DNA of 40,407 bases. It comes from Urechidicola sp. Its GTDB lineage: Bacteria > Bacteroidota > Bacteroidia > Flavobacteriales > Flavobacteriaceae. The stretch lies in assembly GCA_028599075.1 (NCBI GenBank), contig JAQRMW010000123.1, positions 1-40,407 of the forward strand, in the 5' to 3' direction. Below are positions 1 to 8,596 of this stretch, piece after piece. The notes beneath the pieces were generated by a model. That model was not told the DNA's origin, searched no databases, and saw only the letters and a program-made list of their open reading frames with translations. How positions within the stretch are numbered: the first letter of the stretch is position 1; each line of letters begins with the position of its first letter. Both the position numbers and the translations under genes were made by a program.

Positions 1-40
1 GTGCATCTGTGAGTTGTGTATATTTACGATTCATGGGCAT
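1..40 (-). CDS. IS30-like transposase, N-terminal fragment cut by the window edge
   Basis: Reading the minus strand from the ATG at 38-40 (or 32-34) gives MPMNRKYTQLTDA, which runs off the window. This resembles the first residues of IS30-family transposases (basic start, then Q-L-T-x-x-Q-R-Y, where the helix-turn-helix begins). Only 13 residues are visible, so the family call rests on this short match plus the context: the gene lies directly beside an interrupted deaminase gene and behind a perfect inverted repeat. It would encode the DDE transposase that moves the element. Another IS family remains possible. Confidence 0.5.
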   Translation of the reverse strand, partial: MPMNRKYTQLTDA

Positions 41-55
41 ACATTTTTAGAACTT

Positions 56-85
56 CAAATATCGGAAGTTAAATTCCGATATTTG
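56..85. repeat. Perfect 12-bp inverted repeat between IS end and transposase start
   Basis: The arm CAAATATCGGAA (56-67) is mirrored exactly by TTCCGATATTTG (74-85) around a 6-base loop. It lies between the IS border and the putative transposase start codon, so a transcript entering from the flanking gene would form a strong stem-loop just before the start. A role in insulating transposase expression from outside promoters is inference. There is no clear T-run to make it a standard terminator. Confidence 0.75.
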
Positions 86-111
86 TCCTAAAATGTTGCA
101 CTTACTAATTG

Positions 112-262
112 AACTTAAGACAGATCCTTTTTGGATTCTTTTATTATGACCTTGCCCAATTATTTTACCATCATATACCAACACAGAACCTATTGGTATA
201 CCTCCTTCTTGGAGTCCCATTTTTGCTTCTTTTATGGTTGCTTGTAAGAATTTGTCTGACAT
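112..262 (-). pseudogene. Truncated cytosine/nucleoside deaminase
   Basis: The first ~48 residues resemble the yeast Fcy1-type cytosine deaminase family: an N-terminal helix, then EGGIPIGSVLV and GHNKRIQKGS. Such proteins hydrolytically deaminate cytosine or related bases with a zinc in the C-terminal two thirds (HGE and PCxxC motifs). Here the frame leaves the family right after the QKGS segment and before the HGE zinc motif, then runs 23 residues into IS sequence. The product therefore has no catalytic site. The rest of the gene is presumably on the far side of the IS, outside the window. The start ATG at 260-262 is the only reasonable one. Confidence 0.7.
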
Positions 263-273
263 CTTTATTTCAA

Positions 274-951
274 TTAATATTTAACAACAACTCCAACAAT
301 ATCATTCTCATCTATAAATCCAATCACTCGTGAATCTTCGGAAAAATCTCTATTATCACCCAAAACAAAATATTTATTTTCAGGAATTACTAAAGGTCCA
401 AAATTATCTTTATTCCAATTTTTATTATAGTAATCTGATATCTTTTCTTCAAAAAAACCTATTGAATCTACTACTCTTTCTTTATATCCATTCTTCTTTG
501 CAAAATTATCATCAAAAAGAATTTTAATTGAATTACTATCCAAACTTGATGCATATGAGTTCTCATTAATAATTCGAGAATCTTCTATTTTTTTATATTC
601 TTCCAATTCAAGTTTATAAAAATGTATCAAGTTATTGTTATCATCGATCGGAATGTTGTTTACATAAACATCTCCTCGTTTAATATCAACCACATCTCCT
701 TCTGTTGCAATCAATCTATGTACCCGAATACCAAATCCAAAAAACTCACTATCATATTCATAGCATATGAATTTGCCTTTTACAGGCTCCGCTAAATTTG
801 AAACTAACATTCTTGAATTAAATTCTAGATTTGGCTCATTAGCAATTGTTGGGTTACTATAAATCTTGAGAATTCCAAAAACCCCTAAAAACTGGTATAA
901 TAAAAGAAGTGCACCAATAACTATTAATAGCCTATTCAAGTTTTTCTTCAT
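274..951 (-). CDS. Signal peptidase I-like protein (S26 family), atypical active site
   Basis: 225 residues with one N-terminal membrane segment (about 8-29) and a periplasmic domain. The family boxes are present: PVKGKFICYEY, then VHRLIATEGDVVDI (about 77-90), and near the C-terminus FVLGDNRDFSEDSR, the conserved GDNR-x-S-DSR box of type I signal peptidases. These enzymes remove signal peptides with a Ser/Lys dyad. The Ser-Met-x-Pro-Thr box is poorly preserved (Y-S-N-P-T around residue 31-35), and the general-base Lys of the usual K-R-V box is His78, as in ER-type enzymes. It may process a narrow substrate set or be inactive. Flavobacteria usually have another full-length LepB. It lies 46 bp downstream of purC on the same strand. 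Confidence 0.7.
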   Translation of the reverse strand: MKKNLNRLLIVIGALLLLYQFLGVFGILKIYSNPTIANEPNLEFNSRMLVSNLAEPVKGKFICYEYDSEFFGFGIRVHRLIATEGDVVDIKRGDVYVNNIPIDDNNNLIHFYKLELEEYKKIEDSRIINENSYASSLDSNSIKILFDDNFAKKNGYKERVVDSIGFFEEKISDYYNKNWNKDNFGPLVIPENKYFVLGDNRDFSEDSRVIGFIDENDIVGVVVKY

Positions 952-997
952 AAAACAATTTTGTTTTGCAGACTTTGCCTCTATGCTACTTTGCCTC

Positions 998-1945
998 TTA
1001 TTTATCTAAATACTCCAACACATTTTTTTCAATTCGTTCAGCTACATTGCCTACATCAGCTTTTACAAATGTTTCGCCAGTAATTTGTTCATAGAGTTCT
1101 ATATACCTGTCAGAAATTTCAATTAATTTGGCATTTGTCATTTCGGGTATTTGCTGCCCTTCTAATCCTTGAAACCCATTTTCTATCAGCCATTGCCTTA
1201 CAAATTCTTTTGACAATTGCTTTTGTGCCTCTCCTCTTTTTTGGCGTGCTGCATATCCATCTGCATAAAAATAGCGTGAAGAATCTGGAGTGTGAATTTC
1301 ATCAATCAATACTATCTTTCCTTCTTTTGTTTTTCCAAACTCGTATTTGGTATCTACTAAAATTAAGCCTTGTGCAGCAACAATTTCAGTTCCGCGTTGA
1401 AACAATTTTCGTGTATAATCTTCTAGTACTAAATAATCTTCTTCGTTTACAATTCCATCAGCCAAAATAGCTTCACGAGAAATATCTTCATCATGTTCCC
1501 CGTCTGTAGCCTTAGTAGATGGGGTAATTATTGGCTTTGGAAATTTATCATTCTCTTGCATACCATCTGGCATTGAAACTCCACAAAGCACTCTTTTACC
1601 AGCTTTATATTCTCTAGCAGCATGACCAGATAAATAGCCACGAATCACCATTTCTACTTTAAAAGGAATACACATATGGCCGACAGCAACATTGGGGTCT
1701 GGAATACTAAGAATCCAATTCGGAACCAAATCTGCAGTAGCATCCATCATCTTAGAAGCAATCTGATTTAAGATTTGCCCTTTATACGGAATCTGCCTTG
1801 GCATAATCACATCAAAAGCCGAAAGCCTATCTGTAGCAATCATCACCAAGATATCGTCATTAATATTGTAAACCTCTCTTACTTTTCCTTTGTAAATAGA
1901 TTTCTGTTTCGGAAAATTATAATTGGTATCGTTTATTGTGTTCAT
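998..1945 (-). CDS. purC: Phosphoribosylaminoimidazole-succinocarboxamide synthase
   Basis: SAICAR synthase joins aspartate to CAIR using ATP in purine biosynthesis. The 315-residue product carries the expected features: KGKVREVY near the N-terminus, the ATDRLSAFD motif, [13 protein letters not shown] and the late [14 protein letters not shown] block. The length agrees with the longer type of SAICAR synthase. An upstream in-frame ATG at 2017 would add 24 hydrophobic and Asn/Thr-rich residues unlike the family, encoded by repetitive GTT/GGT sequence, so the start at 1945 (MNTINDTNY) is preferred. phoH lies upstream on the same strand, so the two may share a transcript. Confidence 0.95.
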   Translation of the reverse strand: MNTINDTNYNFPKQKSIYKGKVREVYNINDDILVMIATDRLSAFDVIMPRQIPYKGQILNQIASKMMDATADLVPNWILSIPDPNVAVGHMCIPFKVEMVIRGYLSGHAAREYKAGKRVLCGVSMPDGMQENDKFPKPIITPSTKATDGEHDEDISREAILADGIVNEEDYLVLEDYTRKLFQRGTEIVAAQGLILVDTKYEFGKTKEGKIVLIDEIHTPDSSRYFYADGYAARQKRGEAQKQLSKEFVRQWLIENGFQGLEGQQIPEMTNAKLIEISDRYIELYEQITGETFVKADVGNVAERIEKNVLEYLDK

Positions 1946-2028
1946 TTTATTGTTGTTGGTGGTTGGCTGTTGGTTGATGGTTGAAAGAAAAAATAGAAAA
2001 CTAACAACTAATAACAATCAACTAATTA

Positions 2029-2976
2029 CTATTCTGCTTCTATACTTTTAAATGCTTTTATAATATGTGTTACTAGTCTATGACGTACAACGTCTTTCTC
2101 ATCTAAATATACCATTGCTATCCCTTTAATATCTTTCAATGCCAATAGGGCTTCTTTTAAACCAGAAACTTGGCGGTGTGGTAAATCTATTTGCCCAGGG
2201 TCACCAGTAACAATAAATTTAGCCGTCTTTCCCATTCTAGTCAAAAACATTTTCATTTGACCATGGGTTGTGTTTTGTCCTTCATCTAAAATTACAAAAG
2301 CATTGTCTAACGTTCTTCCACGCATAAATGCCAAAGGAGCAATTTGAATGACTCCTTTTTCTAGATATGCCTCTAATCGTTCGTGCGGAATCATATCGCG
2401 CAATGCATCATACAGTGGCTGCATATATGGATCTAATTTCTCTTTCATATCACCCGGTAAAAAACCTAATTTCTCGCCAGATTCAACTGCAGGTCTTGTT
2501 AAGATAATCCTTCTAACTTCTTTCTCTTTCAATGCTTTAACAGCCAATGCAACTGCGGTATAGGTTTTACCTGTACCTGCAGGTCCTACAGCAAAAAGCA
2601 TATCATTCTTTTCCATCATTGTCACCATCTTCGTTTGATTTGGACTTTGAGGTTTTATCAACTTTCCTCCAACACCATGTACTAAAACATCTTTCTCGTT
2701 TCTAGTTGACTTTTGTACAGCACCTTCAGATGTAACAATACGCTCAATACTATTTTCATCGAGCTTATTGTATTTGTTAAAGTAGGCTATTAAACGTTGC
2801 ACTTTTTTTTCGAACTCATCTAATATCTCGGGTTCTCCAAAAGCTTTTAGTTTATTACCCCTTGCAATAATTTTTAATTTAGGATAGAGTTTTTTTAAGA
2901 TTGCAATATTAGCATTTCTAGGTCCAAACAAGTCGTTTGGGCTGATGTCTGTTAATTCTATTAATCGTTCGTTCAA
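2029..2976 (-). CDS. phoH: PhoH family ATPase
   Basis: 315 residues. The N-terminal ~100 residues form the KH-like leader seen in PhoH/YbeZ proteins (LIELTDISPNDLFGPRNANI). The C-terminal RecA-like domain has Walker A GPAGTGKT near residue 130, Walker B AFVILDEGQNTT, and the VTGDPGQIDLP motif. YbeZ-type PhoH works with the endoribonuclease YbeY in rRNA maturation; a direct role here is inferred from the family only. It is transcribed away from the DUF62 gene, with a 139-bp divergent intergenic region between the two starts. Confidence 0.92.
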   Translation of the reverse strand: MNERLIELTDISPNDLFGPRNANIAILKKLYPKLKIIARGNKLKAFGEPEILDEFEKKVQRLIAYFNKYNKLDENSIERIVTSEGAVQKSTRNEKDVLVHGVGGKLIKPQSPNQTKMVTMMEKNDMLFAVGPAGTGKTYTAVALAVKALKEKEVRRIILTRPAVESGEKLGFLPGDMKEKLDPYMQPLYDALRDMIPHERLEAYLEKGVIQIAPLAFMRGRTLDNAFVILDEGQNTTHGQMKMFLTRMGKTAKFIVTGDPGQIDLPHRQVSGLKEALLALKDIKGIAMVYLDEKDVVRHRLVTHIIKAFKSIEAE

Positions 2977-3046
2977 ATGGATGTAAGATTTAATTTTAAA
3001 TTAAAAAATAGCTTGTGTTTCGAATCTATCTTAAATGAATATTGAT

Positions 3047-3054
3047 TAGATTTG
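3047..3054 (+). promoter_or_regulatory. Candidate -7 box of the DUF62-gldFG transcript
   Basis: TAGATTTG matches the Bacteroidota -7 consensus TAnnTTTG. It lies about 60 bp before the ATG at 3116, in the divergent region shared with phoH. No convincing -33 box was identified. Confidence 0.45.
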
Positions 3055-3115
3055 TAAACAAATTTATACATTTATTTGTGTAACCAAACTAAAACTTTTA
3101 GGAAGTAATTAACAA

Positions 3116-3973
3116 ATGTCTTTAATAACTTTAACTACCGATTTTGGACTCAAAGACCACTTTGTTGGCGCTGTAAAAGGAGCTATTTACACCGAACTTC
3201 CAGAGGCAAATGTTGTTGACATATCGCATGAAATATCGCCATTTAATATTGCTGAAACTGCCTACGTTTTAAAAAATGCTTACAAGAGTTTTCCTATTGA
3301 AAGTGTTCATATTATTGGAGTAGATTCTGAATTGAATCCAGAAACAAAACACATAGCCTTAAAGTTAGACAATCATTTCTTTATCTGCCCAGATAATGGG
3401 GTTATCTCAATGATAGCATCAGAAATTAGACCAGAAAAAATCGTTGAAATAAATATTCACGACCGTATTGAGAGTAGCTTTCCGGTATTAGATGTATTTG
3501 TAAAAGTAGCATGCCATTTAAAGCGTGGTGGTAAATTAGAAGTGATTGGAAAAGAAGTTTTTGATTATAAAAAATCAATCGACTTACAACCCATTATTTC
3601 TACTGATGGCAATAAAATTACAGGTAGTATTATCTATATTGATAATTACGGAAATGCCATTACCAACATTAACCGAAAATTGTTTGAAAAAATTGGTAGA
3701 GGACGCGATTTTGAATTGCTTGCAAACCGCTATCCTTTCAAAAAAATATATGAGAAATATAGCGATGTAGTTGATTTTAGTATCCCTAAAGAAGAACGAC
3801 ATTCTGATGGGCAAAAAATGGCATTATTCAACTCTTCTGAATTGATAGAAATTGCACTTTACCGAAGTAGCTTAAATACTTTTGGTAGTGCCTCTAATCT
3901 TTTAGGATTAAAATATCGCGATCAATTATCTATTACTTTTGTAGCTGATAAAAAGGCTACATACGAAATGTAA
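3116..3973 (+). CDS. SAM hydrolase / SAM hydroxide adenosyltransferase (DUF62)
   Basis: 285 residues, the usual length of the DUF62 (SAM_adeno_trans) family. These enzymes split S-adenosylmethionine to adenosine and methionine, using a water-derived hydroxide. The N-terminal signature ITLTTDFGLKDHFVGAVKG is clear. The DISHEISPFNI block and the later IDNYGNAITNI segment also fit the family. Halogenase relatives (SalL, FlA) differ by a loop that cannot be judged by eye. It stands 26 bp before gldF on the same strand and may be cotranscribed with it. Confidence 0.88.
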   Translation: MSLITLTTDFGLKDHFVGAVKGAIYTELPEANVVDISHEISPFNIAETAYVLKNAYKSFPIESVHIIGVDSELNPETKHIALKLDNHFFICPDNGVISMIASEIRPEKIVEINIHDRIESSFPVLDVFVKVACHLKRGGKLEVIGKEVFDYKKSIDLQPIISTDGNKITGSIIYIDNYGNAITNINRKLFEKIGRGRDFELLANRYPFKKIYEKYSDVVDFSIPKEERHSDGQKMALFNSSELIEIALYRSSLNTFGSASNLLGLKYRDQLSITFVADKKATYEM

Positions 3974-3999
3974 TTTAAGCTCGTTTATTAAAATAATTT

Positions 4000-4719
4000 A
4001 TGTTAGCAATCCTAAAAAAAGAAATTAATGCATTTTTCTCTTCGCCTGTAGGTTACTTGGTGATTCCTGTTTTTTTGGTGGTTAACGGATTGTTTTTATG
4101 GGTGTTTGATGGTGACTTTAACATCCTTAATGCTGGGTTTGCAGATCTTACTAGTTTTTTCTTTTTAGCTCCGTGGATTTTTATTTTTTTGATTCCGGCT
4201 GTTACCATGCGAAGCTTTTCTGACGAATACAACTCAGGAACAATCGAAATACTCAAAACCAAACCTATCAGCGATTGGCAGATAGTATTAGGAAAATATT
4301 TTGCATCCTTTCTTTTAATTATTTGCGCATTAATTCCAACTCTAATCTACGTGTATAGCATTTCTAATCTAGCAAACCCTGTAGGAAATATTGATGTTGG
4401 CAGCTTGCTTGGGTCTTACTTTGGATTGTTATTTTTGGTTGGGACATATACTGCAATCGGTGTGTTTTTATCAACATTATCAAGCAATCAAATCGTGGCA
4501 TTTATAATAGCTGTGAGTATTTCATTCTTTCTCTTTTTTGGATTTGATGCTATGGCTTCTCTTTTTGGAAACGATGCATATAGTATTCAAAACTTAGGGA
4601 TGAACCAACATTTTAAAAGTATGAGCCGTGGTGTGATTGACACTCGAGATTTAATTTATTTTATCAGTATCACCGTTTTCTTTTTAGTGATTACAAAAAT
4701 TAGATTGGGTCGTGAATAA
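4000..4719 (+). CDS. gldF: Gliding motility ABC transporter permease GldF
   Basis: 239-residue ABC-2 type permease with about six membrane segments. Early residues LKKEINAFFSSPVGYLVIP and the segment TMRSFSDEYNSGTIEILKTKPI are characteristic of GldF. In Flavobacterium johnsoniae GldF works with GldG and the ATPase GldA and is required for gliding. The last codons overlap the start of gldG by 8 bp, which indicates translational coupling. No gldA is present in this window; the ATPase is often encoded elsewhere in flavobacteria. Confidence 0.92.
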   Translation: MLAILKKEINAFFSSPVGYLVIPVFLVVNGLFLWVFDGDFNILNAGFADLTSFFFLAPWIFIFLIPAVTMRSFSDEYNSGTIEILKTKPISDWQIVLGKYFASFLLIICALIPTLIYVYSISNLANPVGNIDVGSLLGSYFGLLFLVGTYTAIGVFLSTLSSNQIVAFIIAVSISFFLFFGFDAMASLFGNDAYSIQNLGMNQHFKSMSRGVIDTRDLIYFISITVFFLVITKIRLGRE

Positions 4720-6358
4720 GAAATCGAACATATCAAAAATTAGTATCCTTATTGTTGGATTGATCTTACTCAACTTTGTTTCTAGCAAAATCTATCAGCG
4801 ATTCGACCTAACAGAAGATCAACGCTATACCTTATCAGAGCCAGCTAAAAATATTTTAGAGAATCTCAATACGCCAATTACTATTAATGTGTATTTAGAG
4901 GGTGAGTTTCCTACAGAATTTAAACGTCTTCAAATAGAAACTCAACAATTACTAGAAGAGTTACAGTCAGAAAATAAAAACATACGATTCCGATTTATCA
5001 ACTCTTTAGGAAATGAAAAAGAGTTAATTGACCAAGGATTAGAGCCAAGTCAATTATCTGTACAGCAAAACGGAGTAGTATCAGAAATTGTAATTTTCCC
5101 TTGGGCAACTATCAAAAAAGGAAATAAAATTGAAAGAGTATCACTACTAAAAGACACCAATGCTCAGACTCAAGAAGCGCAGTTAGAAAACGCTATCCAA
5201 AATTTAGAGTACGCTTTTGTAGATGCCATCCATAAAATAAATGCTAAAAAAAATAAGTCAATTGCTGTATTAAAAGGAAACAATGAATTGGATGATATTT
5301 ACTTATATGACTTTTTACAAACCTTAGGGCAGTATTATCATTTAGGAAAATTTACCTTAGATTCTGTTGCTTCAGATCCTAAAAAAACTTTAGATAACTT
5401 AAGCAAATTTGATTTAGTACTGATTGCAAAACCTACCGAGCGTTTTACCGAAAATGAAAAATATACATTAGATCAGTATTTTATAAATGGAGGTAAAACC
5501 CTTTGGTTAATTGATAAAGTACAAACCGAATTAGACAGTTTAATACTTACAGGAGAATCATTGGTGTATTCTAGAGGTTTAAATTTAACCGATTTGTTTT
5601 TTAACTATGGTGTTAGAATTAATTCTGATTTAGTAACAGATTTATATAGCTCAAAAATTCCGTTAGCTACAGGAAATGTTGGAAACCAAACCCAATACAA
5701 TCAATTTTTGTGGAAATATTATCCAGTTGTACAATCAGCCAATAACCACCCAATCAATAAACATATTGAGCCAGTAAATCTAAAGTTTACAAATAGTATT
5801 GATTTATTAAAAAACGATGTAGATAAAACTGTGCTCTTACAAAGTTCTCCACTTTCAAAAACGGTTGGAACACCAACAATTATTAGCCTTAATTCTATAA
5901 GTGAGCAGACAGACCCTGCTGATTATAATAATGGCAACCAACCTTTGGCAGTATTGTTAGAAGGTAATTTTAAATCAGCCTATGCAGATAGAATCAAACC
6001 TTTTAAAACAGCAATGTCCAAAAACGCATCCGACACTAATAAAATGATTTTTATTGCTGATGGCGACCTTATTGCAAATCAAGTTTCTCAAGGGCAACCC
6101 ACAATTTTAGGAGTTGATAAATGGACTGGGCAACATTTTGGAAATAAAGAATTTTTAATGAATTGTATTAATTATTTATTAGATGATGAAGGTTTACTAG
6201 AAATCAGAAACAAAACCATTAATTTAAAAATATTAAATCGCGAAAAAGCATTTAATGAGCGGAGATATTACCAATTGCTAAATGTAATTTTACCTTTAAT
6301 TTTACTAGGATTTTTTGGAGTTGTATTCAATCTTATCAGAAAAAGAAAGTACCAATAG
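4712..6358 (+). CDS. gldG: Gliding motility-associated ABC transporter substrate-binding protein GldG
   Basis: 548 residues with one membrane segment at each end (about 9-27 and 520-540) and a long extracytoplasmic domain between them, as in GldG. Typical features are the N-terminal RFDLTEDQRYTLSEPAK segment and FIADGDLIANQ before the C-terminal helix. The start is a GTG at 4712 inside the 3' end of gldF (8-bp overlap), so expression is probably coupled to gldF. It forms the GldAFG transporter with GldF and GldA. No terminator is evident after it; the next gene has its own promoter motif. Confidence 0.92.
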   Translation: MNKKSNISKISILIVGLILLNFVSSKIYQRFDLTEDQRYTLSEPAKNILENLNTPITINVYLEGEFPTEFKRLQIETQQLLEELQSENKNIRFRFINSLGNEKELIDQGLEPSQLSVQQNGVVSEIVIFPWATIKKGNKIERVSLLKDTNAQTQEAQLENAIQNLEYAFVDAIHKINAKKNKSIAVLKGNNELDDIYLYDFLQTLGQYYHLGKFTLDSVASDPKKTLDNLSKFDLVLIAKPTERFTENEKYTLDQYFINGGKTLWLIDKVQTELDSLILTGESLVYSRGLNLTDLFFNYGVRINSDLVTDLYSSKIPLATGNVGNQTQYNQFLWKYYPVVQSANNHPINKHIEPVNLKFTNSIDLLKNDVDKTVLLQSSPLSKTVGTPTIISLNSISEQTDPADYNNGNQPLAVLLEGNFKSAYADRIKPFKTAMSKNASDTNKMIFIADGDLIANQVSQGQPTILGVDKWTGQHFGNKEFLMNCINYLLDDEGLLEIRNKTINLKILNREKAFNERRYYQLLNVILPLILLGFFGVVFNLIRKRKYQ

Positions 6359-6418
6359 GGCAATCCTATAAATTTTTGTTAAACTTCAATCCATTACTGC
6401 TCTAAAGTATAATATACT

Positions 6419-6426
6419 TATATTTG
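6419..6426 (+). promoter_or_regulatory. -7 box of the first DUF2911 gene
   Basis: TATATTTG matches the TAnnTTTG consensus exactly and ends 24 bp before the ATG at 6451. Because it overlaps the TTG at 6424, that codon cannot be the translation start of a transcript from this promoter. Confidence 0.6.
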
Positions 6427-6450
6427 TTGTTTAATCTTAAAAACAAAAAA

Positions 6451-7296
6451 ATGTTTAAAACGCTTACTACATTAGTACTTATTATTGGATTAACTTTTTC
6501 AGTTAATGCACAAATTGATACACCAGCACCAAGTCCGTCATCTAAAATGGAACAAGTTGTTGGATTGACAGATATTACAATTGATTACTCTAAACCAGCA
6601 ATGCGTGGAAGAACTATTTTCGGAAACTTGGTTCCTTACGGTAAAGTATGGAGAACTGGAGCTAATTTAAAAACGAAAATAACTTTTAGCTCTGATGTAA
6701 CAATTGACAATAAAGAATTAAAAGCTGGAACTTATGCTATCTTAACTGTACCTACTGAAGATTATTGGGATATCATTTTCTATACTGATACCAAAGGCGG
6801 TGGTGCTCCTGCCGAATTAGACAATAGCTTAGTTGCTTTGAAAATGACTGTTAAAACGCAATTATTAACAAACGATGTTCAATCATTCACTTTTGATATT
6901 AGTGACATTACAAACAGCACTGCAAATGTGAATATTTCTTGGGAAAAAACAAGAGTTACTTTTGATGTTATGGTGCCAACAGATGTTATAGCAATGGCAA
7001 GTATTGAAAAAGCAATGTCTGGTCCAACAGCTGGCGAATACTACCAATCAGCAGTATATTTACTAACTACAGAAAAAGATATTAAGCTTGCAAAAGAGTG
7101 GATTGACAAGGCTATTTCTATGAATGATAACCCTCCTTTTTGGCAGTTACGCCAACAATCACTAATTTGGGCAGCTAATGGCGATAAAAAAGGAGCTATT
7201 GAAATTGCAAAAGAATCATTAGCAAAGTCAAAAGAAGCTGGTAATGATGATTATGTAAAAATGAATAACGATTCTATAGCAGAATGGTCTAATTAG
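6451..7296 (+). CDS. DUF2911 secreted protein with C-terminal helical extension
   Basis: 281 residues from the ATG at 6451 (MFKTLTTLVLIIG...NAQ), which gives a clean signal peptide cleaved near residue 21. Residues about 30-180 are a DUF2911 domain: ITIDYSKPAMRGRTIFG, LVPYGKVWRTGANLKT and the ELKAGTYAILTVP block. The last ~100 residues are helical and TPR-like (YYQSAVYLLTTEKDIKLAKEW...). The function of DUF2911 is unknown. The same domain without the extension is encoded by the next gene, 26 bp downstream, so the pair looks like a tandem duplication expressed together. An upstream TTG at 6424 is rejected because it lies in the promoter. Confidence 0.85.
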   Translation: MFKTLTTLVLIIGLTFSVNAQIDTPAPSPSSKMEQVVGLTDITIDYSKPAMRGRTIFGNLVPYGKVWRTGANLKTKITFSSDVTIDNKELKAGTYAILTVPTEDYWDIIFYTDTKGGGAPAELDNSLVALKMTVKTQLLTNDVQSFTFDISDITNSTANVNISWEKTRVTFDVMVPTDVIAMASIEKAMSGPTAGEYYQSAVYLLTTEKDIKLAKEWIDKAISMNDNPPFWQLRQQSLIWAANGDKKGAIEIAKESLAKSKEAGNDDYVKMNNDSIAEWSN

Positions 7297-7322
7297 TAAT
7301 TAATCACTTAAATTCAACCCAC

Positions 7323-7814
7323 ATGAAAACAAAAGTAATTATCTTATTTATGCTTACAAGCATATTGAGTTTCGGACAAAAAAGTAAAAAACAACATATC
7401 GAAGGCAGCGTAGATAAAGTCAATATTGAAATTGATTATAGCGCACCAAAAGTAAAAGGACGTACAATTTACGGTGACCTTATACCTTATGGCGAAGTTT
7501 GGCGTGCTGGTGCAAATGCAAATACTACTGTAGAATTCAATAAGGATGTTGCAATTAATGGTCAAAAATTAAGTGCAGGTAAATATGGTTTGTTTGTAAT
7601 CCCAAATGGAAATCACCAAGCGTGGGATGTGATTTTTAGCAAAAAAAATAATGCATGGGGCGCTTTTTCTTATAAAGAATCTGAAGATGCACTTCGTGTA
7701 AAAGTAAAAGCAATTGACAATGAAGAATCTGTTGAATTGTTAAGCTATGAAATTACTGAAAGCGGAATCAAATTCGCATGGGCTGATAAGTACTTTAAAC
7801 TATCAGTAAAGTAA
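7323..7814 (+). CDS. DUF2911 secreted protein
   Basis: 163 residues with a short signal peptide (MKTKVIILFMLTSILSFGQ) and one DUF2911 domain: VNIEIDYSAPKVKGRTIYG, LIPYGEVWRAGANANTT and KLSAGKYGLFVIP. It is a shorter paralogue of the preceding protein without the helical extension. The biochemical role is unknown; the export signal suggests the periplasm or outer membrane. A strong terminator follows directly, closing the transcript. Confidence 0.85.
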   Translation: MKTKVIILFMLTSILSFGQKSKKQHIEGSVDKVNIEIDYSAPKVKGRTIYGDLIPYGEVWRAGANANTTVEFNKDVAINGQKLSAGKYGLFVIPNGNHQAWDVIFSKKNNAWGAFSYKESEDALRVKVKAIDNEESVELLSYEITESGIKFAWADKYFKLSVK

Positions 7815-7834
7815 TATTATAACATATTGATAAA

Positions 7835-7866
7835 AATCCTGCAAATTTATTTGCGGGATTTTTTTT
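7835..7866 (+). terminator. Rho-independent terminator after the DUF2911 pair
   Basis: An 11-bp stem (AATCCTGCAAA with TTTGCGGGATT, one G-T pair) encloses the loop TTTA and is followed by a run of T. It lies 20 bp after the stop codon. Confidence 0.85.
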
Positions 7867-7880
7867 GTGATTGATTTAAG

Positions 7881-7888
7881 TATATTTG
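7881..7888 (+). promoter_or_regulatory. -7 box of the lipoprotein gene
   Basis: TATATTTG is an exact TAnnTTTG match. Transcription would begin near 7894, so the ATG at 7894 would be almost leaderless. The ATG at 7906 is the better start. Confidence 0.55.
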
Positions 7889-7905
7889 TTTAAATGATAA
7901 ATGTG

Positions 7906-8508
7906 ATGAAAGAATTAGCAATTGTAATGTTATTATTTCTTGTTGGTTGTTCAAAAAATGTAGAAATAAAAAATGAATTTCTCCCTTTTCCTGAATTCAT
8001 AGATTCTTTAGATATTAACCCCGAGATTAAATTTGACTATTTTGAATATAAGATAGGACCCTATTCAAAAAGGACTTATTTTTCAAAAAAGCAATATTTA
8101 AAATTCAATCACAAGTATTACTCATCAAGATTTGACTCAATTAATGTAGATTCAGGATTTTCGAAATTTCCACACCAACATGGATTCAACTATATATTAA
8201 GTGTGAAAAACAATTCAATTACTATCTGGAACACTATACTAAAGCTGAAACAATTTTTTGGGGTTATTGATACTAATACAGAAGCTCAATTATATATTCT
8301 AGCACATGGGTATCCTCCAGAAATAAATGATACAACTGAAACTTCAGTCAAAAGAGTTAATGATTACTTCATAGTTAGAGCATCAAAAATGGATAGCTTA
8401 TGTGCTCCAATAATAAAAAATACATACACATTCAAATTGTATAAAAATGGTGTCATTGATACTATTGACATTAAAGAATCATCACGTGACCCAAAAGGAT
8501 GCATATAA
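7906..8508 (+). CDS. Hypothetical lipoprotein
   Basis: 200 residues from ATG 7906. An upstream ATG at 7894 adds four residues but sits on the predicted transcription start. The N-terminus MKELAIVMLLFLVGC is a lipoprotein signal with lipobox L-V-G-C, so the mature protein should be anchored in the inner or outer membrane. The remainder is charged and aromatic-rich, with two cysteines late in the sequence (LCAP and KGCI). I do not recognise a family. It stands alone between a terminator and the promoter of the next, broken, gene. Confidence 0.75.
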   Translation: MKELAIVMLLFLVGCSKNVEIKNEFLPFPEFIDSLDINPEIKFDYFEYKIGPYSKRTYFSKKQYLKFNHKYYSSRFDSINVDSGFSKFPHQHGFNYILSVKNNSITIWNTILKLKQFFGVIDTNTEAQLYILAHGYPPEINDTTETSVKRVNDYFIVRASKMDSLCAPIIKNTYTFKLYKNGVIDTIDIKESSRDPKGCI

Positions 8509-8572
8509 ATTCTCCTTGTATAACACACACAATCAATTCAATAAATATTAAGATAAATCTATCCTTTATTTG

Positions 8573-8580
8573 TATCTTTG
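8573..8580 (+). promoter_or_regulatory. -7 box before the broken haem-lipoprotein gene
   Basis: TATCTTTG matches TAnnTTTG exactly and ends 16 bp before the ATG at 8597. The promoter is intact although the gene carries a nonsense codon. Confidence 0.55.
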
Positions 8581-8596
8581 GTAAAAATAAATTTTT

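Larger units (their letters stand above)
1..111 (-). mobile_element. End of an insertion sequence (IS30-like) interrupting a deaminase gene
   Basis: Homology to cytosine deaminases stops abruptly near position 110, where the deaminase frame runs into unrelated sequence. The sequence from there to the window edge holds a perfect hairpin and then a transposase-like start. The exact terminal repeat and target duplication cannot be fixed because the other end lies outside the window. The boundary given is approximate. Confidence 0.5.

Noticed and set aside
1946-2017. N-terminal extension of purC from ATG 2017
   Set aside because: The 24 extra residues are hydrophobic then Gln/Thr/Asn-rich, encoded by repetitive sequence, and no SAICAR synthase has them. 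ATG 1945 is the natural start.
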